Of a stretch of 64,000 bases of DNA, positions 36,888-48,447 are shown piece after piece. The first letter of the stretch is position 1; every line of letters starts with the position of its first letter. The translations under genes and the position numbers were made by a program. Under the pieces are notes generated by a model. The model did not search any database. It saw only the letters and a program-made list of their open reading frames with translations, and had not been told where the DNA came from. This stretch comes from Vitis vinifera (Eukaryota > Streptophyta > Magnoliopsida > Vitales > Vitaceae): the NCBI RefSeq assembly GCF_030704535.1, contig NC_081818.1:27107501-27171500 (forward strand). Direction: 5' to 3'.

Positions 36888-39011
36888 ATGAGAAGCAGAC
36901 AAGTACTTGTTGATCTATTCCAAGCATGTAACAATGGCAGATCAGTTTCCCAATTGCATTCTCAAGTATTCAAGACTGGCATTCTCCATGACACTTTCTT
37001 CGCCACCAAACTCAATTCCCTTTATGCCAAGTGCGCTTCCCTTCAAGCTGCACGCAAGGTGTTCGACGAAACGCCTCACCCAAACGTCCATCTATGGAAC
37101 TCTACACTCAGGAGCTATTGCAGAGAAAAACAATGGGAAGAGACTCTACGTCTTTTTCATCTCATGATATGTACGGCTGGGGAAGCACCTGATAATTTTA
37201 CCATACCCATAGCTTTAAAGGCGTGTGCGGGTTTACGGATGCTTGAGTTGGGCAAAGTGATACATGGGTTTGCTAAGAAGAATGATGAGATTGGTTCTGA
37301 CATGTTTGTGGGTTCTGCTTTGGTTGAATTGTATTCCAAATGTGGGCAAATGGGTGAGGCTTTAAAAGTGTTTGAGGAGTTTCAACGGCCGGACACGGTA
37401 CTATGGACTTCCATGGTTACTGGGTATCAGCAGAATAATGATCCTGAAGAAGCATTAGCACTCTTCTCACAAATGGTGATGATGGACTGCGTTGTTCTGG
37501 ACCCTGTGACATTGGTTAGCGTAGTTTCTGCTTGTGCTCAGTTGTTGAATGTTAAGGCTGGAAGCTGTGTTCATGGTCTTGTGATAAGGCGGGAGTTTGA
37601 TGGTGACTTACCTCTGGTTAACTCATTGTTGAATTTATATGCGAAGACTGGTTGTGAGAAAATTGCAGCTAATTTGTTTTCCAAGATGCCAGAAAAGGAT
37701 GTGATTTCATGGAGTACTATGATTGCTTGCTATGCTAATAATGAGGCAGCCAATGAAGCATTAAATCTTTTCCATGAGATGATTGAGAAGAGATTTGAAC
37801 CTAATTCAGTTACTGTGGTTAGTGCATTGCAAGCATGTGCAGTTAGTCGTAATCTAGAGGAGGGTAAGAAGATACATAAAATTGCTGTTTGGAAAGGTTT
37901 TGAGCTTGATTTTTCAGTTTCTACAGCTCTAATTGATATGTACATGAAGTGCTCCTGCCCTGATGAAGCAGTTGATCTCTTTCAAAGACTGCCTAAGAAA
38001 GATGTAGTTTCTTGGGTTGCTTTGTTAAGCGGGTATGCACAAAATGGAATGGCGTACAAGTCAATGGGGGTGTTCCGCAATATGCTGTCAGATGGCATTC
38101 AACCTGATGCTGTTGCTGTGGTGAAGATTCTAGCAGCTTCTTCAGAATTAGGGATTTTTCAGCAAGCTCTTTGCCTTCATGGTTATGTGGTTAGAAGTGG
38201 CTTCAATAGCAATGTTTTTGTTGGGGCTTCACTAATTGAATTGTATTCAAAATGTGGTAGCTTGGGTGATGCAGTCAAGTTGTTCAAAGGAATGATCGTA
38301 AGAGATGTTGTCATCTGGAGTTCGATGATTGCCGCTTATGGGATTCATGGCCGAGGCGGAGAAGCTCTAGAAATATTTGACCAGATGGTTAAGAATTCAA
38401 CTGTTAGGCCTAATAATGTCACATTTCTCTCAATTTTGTCTGCTTGTAGCCATGCAGGTTTGGTTGAAGAAGGGCTCAAGATATTTGACAGAATGGTGCA
38501 TGATTACCAACTGAGGCCTGATTCGGAGCACTTTGGGATAATGGTTGATCTCCTTGGCCGCATTGGACAGTTAGGTAAGGCCATGGACATTATCAACCGT
38601 ATGCCAATTCCAGCTGGTCCCCATGTTTGGGGAGCTTTGCTTGGTGCTTGTAGGATTCATCACAATATTGAGATGGGAGAAGCTGCAGCAAAGAATCTAT
38701 TCTGGTTAGATCCAAGTCATGCAGGGTATTACATCCTGTTATCAAATATCTATGCAGTGGATGGTAAATGGGATAATGTAGCTGAACTCAGAACACGTAT
38801 AAAGGAGAGGGGGTTGAAGAAGATGTTTGGGCAGAGTATGGTTGAGGTTAGGGGTGGGGTCCATAGTTTCCTAGCTAGTGATAGATTTCATCCAGACTCT
38901 CAGAAGATATATGAACTGCTAAGAAAATTGGAGGCACAAATGGGTAAGGAGGTTTATATCCCTGATTTGGATTTTCTGCTTCATGATACGGGGGCAGTTT
39001 TACAATTTTGA
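36888..39011 (+). CDS. PLS-class PPR protein, E subgroup (At3g01580-like)
   Basis: A single intronless frame of 707 aa beginning MRSRQVLVDLFQACN. It is an array of P, L and S pentatricopeptide repeats over nearly the whole length, with hallmark words such as LVNSLLNLYAKTG, DVISWSTMIACYANN, STALIDMYMKC and LSACSHAGLVEEG. After the repeats come E-type motifs (GPHVWGALLGACRIHHNIEMGE, HAGYYILLSNIYA), and the protein stops shortly into E+ at PDLDFLLHD, so there is no DYW domain. Such proteins bind organellar RNA and direct C-to-U editing, with a deaminase supplied by another protein; this is family knowledge. It matches Arabidopsis At3g01580 from memory. ATG 36888 is preferred, because the frame upstream opens only with a GTG. 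Confidence 0.92.
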   Translation: MRSRQVLVDLFQACNNGRSVSQLHSQVFKTGILHDTFFATKLNSLYAKCASLQAARKVFDETPHPNVHLWNSTLRSYCREKQWEETLRLFHLMICTAGEAPDNFTIPIALKACAGLRMLELGKVIHGFAKKNDEIGSDMFVGSALVELYSKCGQMGEALKVFEEFQRPDTVLWTSMVTGYQQNNDPEEALALFSQMVMMDCVVLDPVTLVSVVSACAQLLNVKAGSCVHGLVIRREFDGDLPLVNSLLNLYAKTGCEKIAANLFSKMPEKDVISWSTMIACYANNEAANEALNLFHEMIEKRFEPNSVTVVSALQACAVSRNLEEGKKIHKIAVWKGFELDFSVSTALIDMYMKCSCPDEAVDLFQRLPKKDVVSWVALLSGYAQNGMAYKSMGVFRNMLSDGIQPDAVAVVKILAASSELGIFQQALCLHGYVVRSGFNSNVFVGASLIELYSKCGSLGDAVKLFKGMIVRDVVIWSSMIAAYGIHGRGGEALEIFDQMVKNSTVRPNNVTFLSILSACSHAGLVEEGLKIFDRMVHDYQLRPDSEHFGIMVDLLGRIGQLGKAMDIINRMPIPAGPHVWGALLGACRIHHNIEMGEAAAKNLFWLDPSHAGYYILLSNIYAVDGKWDNVAELRTRIKERGLKKMFGQSMVEVRGGVHSFLASDRFHPDSQKIYELLRKLEAQMGKEVYIPDLDFLLHDTGAVLQF

Positions 39012-40546
39012 AGTGTTGATAAATGGACTTATTAAATCCATTGCGGATGATCCAATTAAAATCCTGATAACAAGAGTGTGCTGCTGGATATATCATCATG
39101 TCTCAGATTGGCTTTTTCTGGATATTTATTGAAAGAATATCTTATGGATTTGACATTTTATGAACTCAGGCCTCATTAATATCAACGTCATATGTTTCTC
39201 TGGATTTGGAAGATGTTTAAAAGCAGGAAAACCAGTAAGACCATCTACCGGATGGTGGTAACCAATCAACTTTTGCTGTAAAGAAGTGATCTTTGTTGAA
39301 AGCAATGAGACTACAATGTGAGATGGATTTTTGTTTCACGAGAATTAAAATTGTCTGCAACACAGTTGATCAGGAGAAAGAGTTTGATATCAAGATAAGA
39401 GGAGAAGATTATTTATCAAGTAGGTTAAAGATATAATCGCCATGTTTCTTTCCAGATCATGCTACGCAGAGGCCTCAAGTTCAACCACCTTTAGCAATTA
39501 CAAGCTGTACTTTGGCAACCCATATTCCCTGGAAAGTCAAAGCTTTTTATATGCGAGCCCATTTCAGATGGCTTGGCCATTTCTGGGAGATTTTCCCTAC
39601 TTATCCATTTCAAGCAGCAGGTAAAGTCATGTGATTGCTTTCTTACTGTGCTGTCATTTTGCTTAACCCCTTTAGTTTTAGTTCAAAATTGACTTGGCTT
39701 ATGTTCAATTCTCCAGACATGAGTAAATCCAATGTTCCAACTCTAGCAATGATTGCTATTTAGAGAAGCTATCCTTTTGGAAAGTTTCGGAAGACTACAA
39801 ACAGTCCCCTTCTCGAAGAAAAATGCTTTCCTGAGGAGATTATTATGTGTTTATCAGCCATGGTGATTGTTTAGAGATGAAAGCGAGAGATTGTATTGAG
39901 CCCAGTCCAAAATCCTCACACACTTCCTAAATAGGCTGATGCTCATGCTCTGTTTTTTGGTTCCTGAGGTTGCAAAAACCCCAAATCTTCAACATCAGAT
40001 GTCACCAAATCAAGTATGCCTATGTCTGGACAGAAGATTTTAATGGAATTCAGCTCTTCAAGATAGCTAGATTGGCAGATATTGCAGCTCACAATTTCGC
40101 CAGACAAATTTTCCTTAAATGTATCTCCTAAATTGCTATATTTACTTGGAGGAAAGCTGCTTATGTATTACCTTGTATATCAGTCATTTTTTGAAAGAAA
40201 CCAGAAATAATTTTTGGGCATAGATTGAATTTGGTATCCATCTGTATAAATGACTGTTTAAATTTTGGTCATAGAAACTTTTCCCTTCATTTCGCTTTAT
40301 TGCAACAATGTCTACTTGTCCCTTCCTTCACTAGCAAATTATTTTCCCAGCAACCAAATCACTCACTGAGTGACACTACCTTTCTCATATCTCAGAAGTT
40401 ATTGTCCTTGTTTTGCAGGCAACGCATCAAAGCTACCGAAAGTAAATATAAAACCATAGGCAGTGCCCCTGGTACAGATACCATCTCATGGTACCATCCC
40501 TCCATTTTTTTCAATTCTTTTGGCGTTCTAATTTATATATATTTGG
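39012..40546. other. Spacer between the two PPR genes
   Basis: 1.5 kb without a convincing gene. A 60-codon frame at 39442-39624 shows no family resemblance. The last 350 bp probably hold the promoter and leader of the second PPR gene. Confidence 0.5.
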
Positions 40547-42391
40547 ATGAGAACCCTTTTCAATCAACTTACTCCCATCAACCTTGCCGCCACACTTTGT
40601 AACCGTTTTTCAAACTCTAACCACCTTTGCACCTCCATCTCTGCTTCGCCGAACTTGCCCATTAATCAGATTGCCCATATTATTTGTTGTGTCTTGCAAG
40701 AATGCACCAGCTTCAGTTGTCTCAAGAAAACCCATGCAAAGATTTTTGCTTATGGGCTCCAATACGACTCACGTATATTAACTAAATTTGCCATTATGTA
40801 TGTTTCATTCAATAGAATTGATGCTGCGAGCATCGTATTTGAAGATATACCCAACCCATGTAGTTTTCTTTGGAATGTTATGATAAGGGGATTTGCCACT
40901 GATGGTCGGTTCCTCAGTTCTCTGGAACTGTATTCCAAGATGATGGAAAAGGGCCTAAAACCCGACAAGTTTGCTTTTCCTTTTGCGCTCAAATCTTGTG
41001 CAGGATTGTCTGATTTGCAGAGGGGTAAAGTAATTCACCAGCATTTGGTGTGTTGTGGATGCAGCAACGATCTATTTGTTGATGCGGCTTTGGTTGATAT
41101 GTATGCGAAATGTGGGGATATTGAAGCTGCCCGGTTGGTGTTTGACAAAATGGCCGTGAGAGATTTGGTTTCTTGGACTTCGATGATTTCTGGGTATGCC
41201 CACAATGGTTATAATAGTGAGACATTGGGGTTCTTTGATCTTATGCGTAGTTCTGGGGTGATACCGAATCGGGTTAGTATTTTGAGTGTTCTTCTTGCTT
41301 GTGGTAATCTGGGAGCTTTGAGGAAAGGTGAATGGTTCCATAGTTATGTGATACAAACAGGGTTTGAGTTTGATATCTTGGTTGCGACCGCTATAATGGA
41401 CATGTATTCTAAGTGTGGCAGTTTGGATTTGGCCCGTTGTTTGTTTGATGAAACAGCAGGAAAAGATTTAGTTTGCTGGAGTGCCATGATTGCAAGCTAT
41501 GGAATTCATGGTCATGGAAGGAAGGCAATTGATCTTTTTGATCAAATGGTAAAAGCAGGAGTAAGGCCTAGTCATGTAACATTCACTTGTGTTCTGTCAG
41601 CTTGCAGCCATTCAGGGTTGCTAGAAGAAGGCAAGATGTATTTTCAATTGATGACAGAGGAGTTTGTAATCGCCCGAAAACTCAGTAATTATGCATGTAT
41701 GGTGGATCTTCTTGGTCGTGCAGGACAGCTTTCTGAAGCAGTGGACCTCATAGAGAATATGCCCGTGGAACCTGATGCAAGCATATGGGGTTCTTTGCTT
41801 GGTGCATGCAGAATTCACAATAATCTAGATTTAGCCGAGAAAATTGCAGACCATCTTTTTCACCTAGACCCAGTACATGCTGGCTATCATGTTTTACTCT
41901 CTAACATCTATGCTGCAAAATCTAGATGGAACGAGGTCGAGAAGGTAAGAAAGATGATGGCTAGAAGGGGAGCAAATAAAATTCAGGGATTTAGTTTGGT
42001 CGAATATGATAACCAAGTTCATAAGTTTGGGGTAGGAGACAGATCACATCCTCAATGGGAGAAGTTGTATGCTAAGCTTGAAGAGTTGGCTGCACCAATG
42101 AAACACTTGGGGTATGTCCCCTTAACGGATTTTGTTCTCCATGATATTGAGGAAGAAGCAAAAGAGGCAGCTCTTTCCTACCACAGTGAGAGGCTGGCAA
42201 TTGCATTTGGGCTCATCAACACTAGTCCGGGGACTACTCTTCGCATCACAAAGAATCTAAGGATTTGTGGAGATTGTCATAATGCCATCAAGCTCATCTC
42301 AAAAATTGTTAATCGGGTCATCCTTGTGAGGGACATGCACCGGTTTCATCGTTTTGAGGATGGAGTTTGTTCTTGTGGGGATTATTGGTAA
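40547..42391 (+). CDS. PLS-class PPR protein with DYW deaminase domain
   Basis: An intronless frame of 614 aa. The first ~45 residues fit an organelle-targeting leader. PPR motifs of the PLS type follow (e.g. LFVDAALVDMYAKCGDIEAARLVF-type words, DLVSWTSMISGYAHNG, LSACSHSGLLEEG), then E and E+ motifs (ASIWGSLLGACRIHNNLDLAE, GYVPLTDFVLHDIEEE). The DYW domain, about residues 520-614, has the deaminase HSE (HSERLAIAFGLI), the CGDCH zinc motif and the end CSCGDYW. These proteins carry out C-to-U editing of mitochondrial or plastid transcripts. The catalytic set looks complete. I cannot name the ortholog. ATG 40547 is the first in-frame Met. Confidence 0.93.
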   Translation: MRTLFNQLTPINLAATLCNRFSNSNHLCTSISASPNLPINQIAHIICCVLQECTSFSCLKKTHAKIFAYGLQYDSRILTKFAIMYVSFNRIDAASIVFEDIPNPCSFLWNVMIRGFATDGRFLSSLELYSKMMEKGLKPDKFAFPFALKSCAGLSDLQRGKVIHQHLVCCGCSNDLFVDAALVDMYAKCGDIEAARLVFDKMAVRDLVSWTSMISGYAHNGYNSETLGFFDLMRSSGVIPNRVSILSVLLACGNLGALRKGEWFHSYVIQTGFEFDILVATAIMDMYSKCGSLDLARCLFDETAGKDLVCWSAMIASYGIHGHGRKAIDLFDQMVKAGVRPSHVTFTCVLSACSHSGLLEEGKMYFQLMTEEFVIARKLSNYACMVDLLGRAGQLSEAVDLIENMPVEPDASIWGSLLGACRIHNNLDLAEKIADHLFHLDPVHAGYHVLLSNIYAAKSRWNEVEKVRKMMARRGANKIQGFSLVEYDNQVHKFGVGDRSHPQWEKLYAKLEELAAPMKHLGYVPLTDFVLHDIEEEAKEAALSYHSERLAIAFGLINTSPGTTLRITKNLRICGDCHNAIKLISKIVNRVILVRDMHRFHRFEDGVCSCGDYW

Positions 42392-43313
42392 CTACATTGG
42401 GTTGATCTTATTCACATTCCCATAGGTTTTGACTAAACATATATGATTAGTTTCATTCACGTTCCCTCAGGTTTTGATTAAATACATCTAATTTTTCTTA
42501 GTTTGACTTTTCATCAAATATCTCCCTTATTTTGAGTGTCTAATCATATGCTCTTTGCATGTTTTCTTTTTCTTCTTTTCTCCTTTATTTCACCTTAATT
42601 GAATGTCTTTAAATCTAACAGTTGGTGGTTTCTTGGTTCTACTTGGGTTCCCCCCATATCTAACGCTTTCCTTCAATTTTTGTATTCTTTTCATTATATA
42701 TATTCTAATTTATACATTTTATTTCAATTTTATTCTTATCTCAAAAAAAAAAAAAAAAAGATAAGAAAATACCGAGAAATAAGTGTAGGTTACAAAATTT
42801 TCAATCCATGGTCTTTCATAAGTGGAGAGAGTGTACGACGTTACTGAGCGTAAATCTCTATCACAATTAAAATTTTGAAGTTTAAATATGCGATTGCATT
42901 GTTAAAGAAAATTCAGAGATAAAATTATCATGATTTTATAGTCTTCAAGGTTGTTGTCCTTTGGGATTAACATTTATGTTTATTATTTTTAGATTAAAAA
43001 GATTAATTATTGGCTTATGCTAATAAAACTCTAATTAAAATGAACGAGGATAAAAATATGATAGCAAGAGATTTTCTAAAATGTTTAGTAAAATAAATAA
43101 ACAAAAAAAAGAAAGAAAGGACTAGGAAGGTTTCACAATCTAGTATCAAATCTATTGAGAGAAAGTATTATAATCTATGATTTAGTTATAGGGATAACTT
43201 GGATTACTTTGTTCCTTGGCCCTAAATCGTGTAAGTTGTATGAAATCTTCCTAAGGTTTTCTAGATCCTAGGGAGGCAAACAAATAATAAAAACTTTATA
43301 GGATCTAGATTTA
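42392..43313. other. Intergenic, AT-rich
   Basis: The 3' flank of the DYW gene and AT-rich sequence with an A17 run at about 42743. No gene is seen. Confidence 0.5.
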
Positions 43314-43432
43314 GAATGCGTTTGACAGTGATTCTAGGAAGCGTTTTTAATTTTTTTAATACTTAAAATATACAAATTTTCAAGTGCTAAAAATGTTAGA
43401 AACACTTCAAAAAATCACTATCAAATAGATTC
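43314..43432. mobile_element. 119-bp Tourist-like MITE with TTA target duplication
   Basis: The left end GAATGCGTTTGACAGTGATT and the complement of the right end (GAATCTATTTGATAGTGATT) form inverted repeats extending about 36 bp. TTA flanks both sides (43311-43313 and 43433-43435), the target duplication of PIF/Harbinger-type elements. There is no coding sequence. Decayed relatives lie near 13500 and 13920. Confidence 0.75.
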
Positions 43433-46400
43433 TTAATAGTTTAGAATTGATAATGTAAACTTTGGATGTTGCCCAATCAATTCTTGTCAATGTAGAAAAT
43501 GTTAAATCTATAAAAAATAATCCATAGAAGATCTCATAAATACAAAGTCTTCTACTCAATGACTCGTCCTCAAAACACTTAGATGGTGGAGAAAAGAAGG
43601 TGGATGTTAGGATTTTCTCGAAGTGGATAATAAGTAAGGTTGAGGTCGAATTCCTAACGAAGGTATTTGCATCCTAACTTCAAAACCCTAGTTGAAATCC
43701 AAAAGTTCATAACCCTAAACTTGAAAAAATGATATGACATTTTTGAAATTACAAAATCAAAATAAAATACTAAAGCCTAGTTACAAAAACCCATTACATG
43801 TGTATAGAATTCATGGAGTCTTATTTACATAGGTCTCAAATACATAAATTTCCCTAGAGGGATTTTTCTCCTCTTAATGTCTTTAAGAAATCTCTTCAAA
43901 TCTTTAAACAATCACAGATGAGTTAGGGCTTCATCTCACAAGTTTTCTTGGACGATATGGGTTCAAACTTCACAATAAAAGTGAGCCCTAATAAATGAGT
44001 AGAAAAGGGGTGTGGCATCCTTTAAAACACCCCAACCATTTTTATTTTATTTTATTTAAAAAAAAAAACAATGAGGCATGTTTAGTAATGGAATGTGGCC
44101 TCCTTTACCATTTTTAAAAAATAAATAAAATAAAAATAAAAATTTAAGACCTCCCTATACTTTGGATATGCTCTAACTGCTTTCTTGAAAAAATGAAATG
44201 AGTTTCCAACCATATTTTGAAACAATTACTTACAATATTTATTTATTACCTACTTCCTTCTTGAAACAATGGGTGAACCCTAACTATTTTTTCAGAATAC
44301 CCTAAGTACCTACCTTCATCCAATGATGTAAATATCGATAATTACAGATATATTGGTACTTCTATTTTATGAATATAGCAGAGATATATTGAAGGATATT
44401 TTGACACAAAATATCGGTGAACCTAAAATTGATCAAAAAATTATAGAAATATAAGAAAAAAACTCTTAAAAATAAAATTAGAAGTATAATGGATATTTTA
44501 AAATTGTTTTATTCAAGAAATTGATATATGTATAATATAATTTATCATATTTGATAATAATATTGTATGTGCTAATAAAAAAAATATAAATTTCACAGGT
44601 ATACATTTATTATTAAATTATATAAAATATTATTCGATAATAATATTATGATATTTGATTATAATATGTCTAATTCAAAAATATGTTTAATGTTAAAATT
44701 ATAATTCATTTAATTCAGTTGTATTAAATGATATAAAATAAATAATGATATATGTATAATTTTTAATACTTAATTAATATATTAATGATATTAAAAACAC
44801 TATGAAGAAAATTATCATGATAATTTTATATTTTTGATATTGAAATAGATGAAATTTTTTAATTTAATTATAAAATAATTATAATTAATTTGTTCTTTAA
44901 AACATTTTTTTTTAAATTATGTTTATATGATGCATTTTAGTTTATATATATTTGGCGCAGTTTATATACGAAGGAGCAAACTTGCCCCAATGGTTGGCTT
45001 AATGCAGGGCAAACCTTTTGGCTGGGGTTTGGGCCCCGCATTAACTCGTGTTGACTGCCCCAAAATATCACAAGATACGATAACTGTATTGACCCATATT
45101 GATTGCCCCAAAATATCACAAGATATTGGCCATAAATTGCCGAAAATCCCAAAAAATTGACCAAATTCACGATAAATTACCGTTAAAGTTTAATCACTGC
45201 CTCCATGAACTTTATGTAAGCCCTAACTACTTCCTTAAAAGAATGAAGTGAGCTTACAACCATTTTTTCATGCGGCCAAGTTTAATTTTGTACATATCTT
45301 TATTAATGGGACAAGTCCTCAACTACTTCTTTGGATCAATGGATTAAACCCCTAGGGATTGTAAATTCATATATATTGGTAAAAAAATTGGCGATATTTT
45401 TTTCTCAATGGGTCCAACCAGAGAGAAGACAAATAAAAATGAATCTTCAATGAATTGGTAATTAGTAGAAAAATCTCAATTTTTTTTTAAACAAATATGG
45501 ATATCAAGCAATTTATCATATAACATGGAGTTTTTTTTTATTTTTATATTTATAAATGATCAAGGATGATATGAAAACTTATGGAGATGATGCGTCATGA
45601 AGACACAAAAGTCCTCTTTCCCATCTCTCTTTCATTCTAACAAAAAAAAAAAAACTTTATACATGTTAATCTTATTTAATTTTAACGGGCTTTCAATTTT
45701 AGCCACCAAACCAAGAACCCAAAATCAGTTCTAAAATGCTAGAATGTGGGGAGACTTGCTCCATTATCAAGATGCACCAAGTCCAATCTAGACTCCTCGA
45801 ATCCTATTCTCTACTTGACTAGACTTATTTAGATTAGACCTTGTGTTATATATGAGTGCTACCTTTGAGAAGGTATAAGAAATTTTCTCTAATCACAAGT
45901 ATTAGTCATAAGTATCATAGAGAGAACTTTTATTCTGTGTGTCACATTTACTAGGAATAAAGTAGAAAAGTGAGGTGGTGTTTATTTTTTTGATTTTTTG
46001 CTGAAAGTAATTTATTTTCAAAATTTAGGTTGTTTGTTTTTCTATTTTTTTATGACTTATTATAAAATTTTTATTAAATAGAAAAAAATCAAAATATATA
46101 GTTTTTTTTAAATAGAAAAAATAATATATTGATTTTTTTTTACTTTTTTAATACTTAATAAAAATAAAATACTAAAAAAACAAACAATTTAATATTTAAC
46201 ACTATTAAGCATTAAGGTTCTATTTAGAATTAAGTGAAAAAACAAACACACTTGAGTCTCCAACACATTCGGACATTTGTGTTCTATGGGCATCCGGGTG
46301 ACTCAAAGATGTATTTAGAGATGGACATCTAACATCTAAATATTATAGCACAATGGCACATGGAGTGATGCAATTAAGAGACATGGACCTAGGATACAAA

Positions 46401-46444
46401 ACATTGAGGCCCAAGAGCTTATATATCACAAGTTGAACACTAAG
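43433..46444. other. Intergenic, AT-rich repeat debris
   Basis: No gene is seen. A motif of the form CTAACT(A/G)CTT-CCTT-AAAGAATGAA is repeated near 44170, 44250, 45190 and 45230, flanking 44330-45180, a stretch rich in ATATCG words that reads like a dispersed repeat. A 22-bp sequence beginning TGCCCCAAAATATC is repeated at 45057 and 45103. Confidence 0.4.
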
Positions 46445-46445
46445 A

Positions 46446-46945
46446 TCGTATTTGATAAAACTTGATAGTTATTACTTAACTATTTAAATTGATTTTAAAT
46501 TAAATTATTTTTAAGTTGTTGATCTAAAACTTGTTATTTATGTTTTTACTTTAAGTATTAAGGTTATTTGGTAAAATTAACTTCAAATTTATTTTAAGTT
46601 ATCAATTTGATATGTTTATCCTTATTAGTTATAATTAGTATTTGTCATCATTAATTTTAATTAATTCTAAGCTATAAATTTGTTCATTAAATATATATTC
46701 TTAAAGTATTGTATATATATAAGATAACCATAAAATATTTTAAATAAAACATTAGCCACAAATGTAGAGTCATGGTTGTTAAATATACTTTTATAAAATA
46801 TGAGTAAATTAAACATAAATTTATTTTTAAATTTTAAGTTGTTATTTTAAATTATTTTATCAAACATGTTTAATATACTTAATAATTTAAATTAAATTAT
46901 TAAGTCATTTTAAATCATTAATTAAGTTGATTTATCAAATACCAT
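46446..46945. mobile_element. MITE-like element, ~500 bp
   Basis: The ends are inverted repeats built on GTATTTGATAAA (left) and its complement TTTATCAAATACC (right). The interior is AT-rich, carries internal TTTAAATTA-type palindromes and is non-coding. The target duplication is not clear. Confidence 0.5.
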
Positions 46946-47534
46946 ATAACATTCAATATAAGTGGAAACAATCTTTTTAATGATTCCTGGGTATATTTTT
47001 TCTGGGTCTTTATAGTTGGTGTGTCTGCCTTTTATATATATATATATGATTGTTACATGTAAACTTTTGAATGACCGCGGGAGGTTCGCAAGCTTTTTTT
47101 TGGCTAAATGCCAAATGGGAGGCGTGGTCTTGTTAGCATGGCCTTACCGGTGATCAGGTGATGGTAGTACTAGACGGGTTTCACTTCTCCGGTCATGGTG
47201 TGTCAGGTTGAGTTGCATCTTTCCTGGGGTGCTTTAAAACAGTTGAGACAGATTTGTTAAAAAGTCCGAGGTGTCGAGTCAGCAGGATTGGGACTTTACT
47301 GCCTATGAGACTGTCGTTCACGCCTCTTGGTAGTGCATTAAAGACAAACCTTGACTTTAGGAGTGCTAAGTAGCAATGAGTCCCATCATGCACTACGTGC
47401 TCAATACGAGATCCACTTGAGTTCCACCGACGTCTAGGGCTGTTTCCATCATGTTGAAAAGGTGGCGGAAGAGGCATGGATGTATAAGAGGAGCGAGGCC
47501 TTGGTGGGGTGAACTCACAATTACAGCTTCCGTC
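46946..47534. other. Upstream region of the CYP96 gene
   Basis: AT-rich until a (TA)n run at about 47034-47047, then a noticeably GC-richer 400 bp. No separate gene is seen; the open frame that runs into CYP96 from 47451 is preferred to start at the internal Met 47535. Confidence 0.45.
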
Positions 47535-48447
47535 ATGACAATTGGGTACCTAGAGTCATTTCTAGCATTTCTGTGCTTCCTCCTGCTTTGGCACTGGCGT
47601 CAGAGTAGGAACTTACCAATTATGAAATGGCCTCTTCTTGGGATGTTGCCAGGGCTTTTTTGCAACGTGCATCGCATACAACACTACGTCACCCAGCGGC
47701 TGAAACTATGTCCCACATTTGAGTTCAAAGGCCCTTGGTTTTCCAGCACCAACTTTGTCATCACCAGTGATCCTGCCAATGTCCACTACATGTTGAGCAC
47801 AAACTTCTGTAATTTCCAGAAGGGGTCCAACTTCAAGAAGATCTTTGGTGATATTCTGGGAGATGGCATTTTCGCTTCCGAATCGGATTCATGGGCAACC
47901 CAAAGGAGATTGATTCATTCAGTGCTAAAAAATGGCCGGTTCCAGCAGCTCTTAGAGAAAACCACCCGGAAAAAGGTGGAAAAGGGGCTAATTCCAATCC
48001 TCGAGCATGTCTCCATGCTGGGATTAGAGGTGGATATGCAGGATTTGTTTAGCCGGTTCACCTTTGATAATACCTGCATACTGGTTCTAGGACTCGATCC
48101 TGGTATCCTTTCAATTGAACTTCGTGAAGAATCTTATGCAAAAGCGTTTAATGAGATAGAGGAGGCCGTACTTTACAGGCACGTCTTACCAGAAAGCTGT
48201 TGGAAGTTGCAGAAATGGCTTCAAATAGGAAAAGAGAAGAAGGCGAGCAGGGCGGTTAAGGTTCTTGAAGATTTTGTATTCCATTGTATCTCCTTGAAGC
48301 AAGAAACACTAAGGGGAAAAAGAACCCGAATAAAGGAAGACGAGGAAGGGAGCTTCGATTTTTTAACAGCTTATATGGAAAAGGATGGCGAACTGACTGG
48401 TGGGCTTGAAATTTCTGACAAGTTTCTAAGAGACACAGCAATCAATC

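Noticed and set aside
41072-41356. Minus-strand frames across the PPR genes
   Set aside because: Antisense shadows of well-supported PPR coding sequence.
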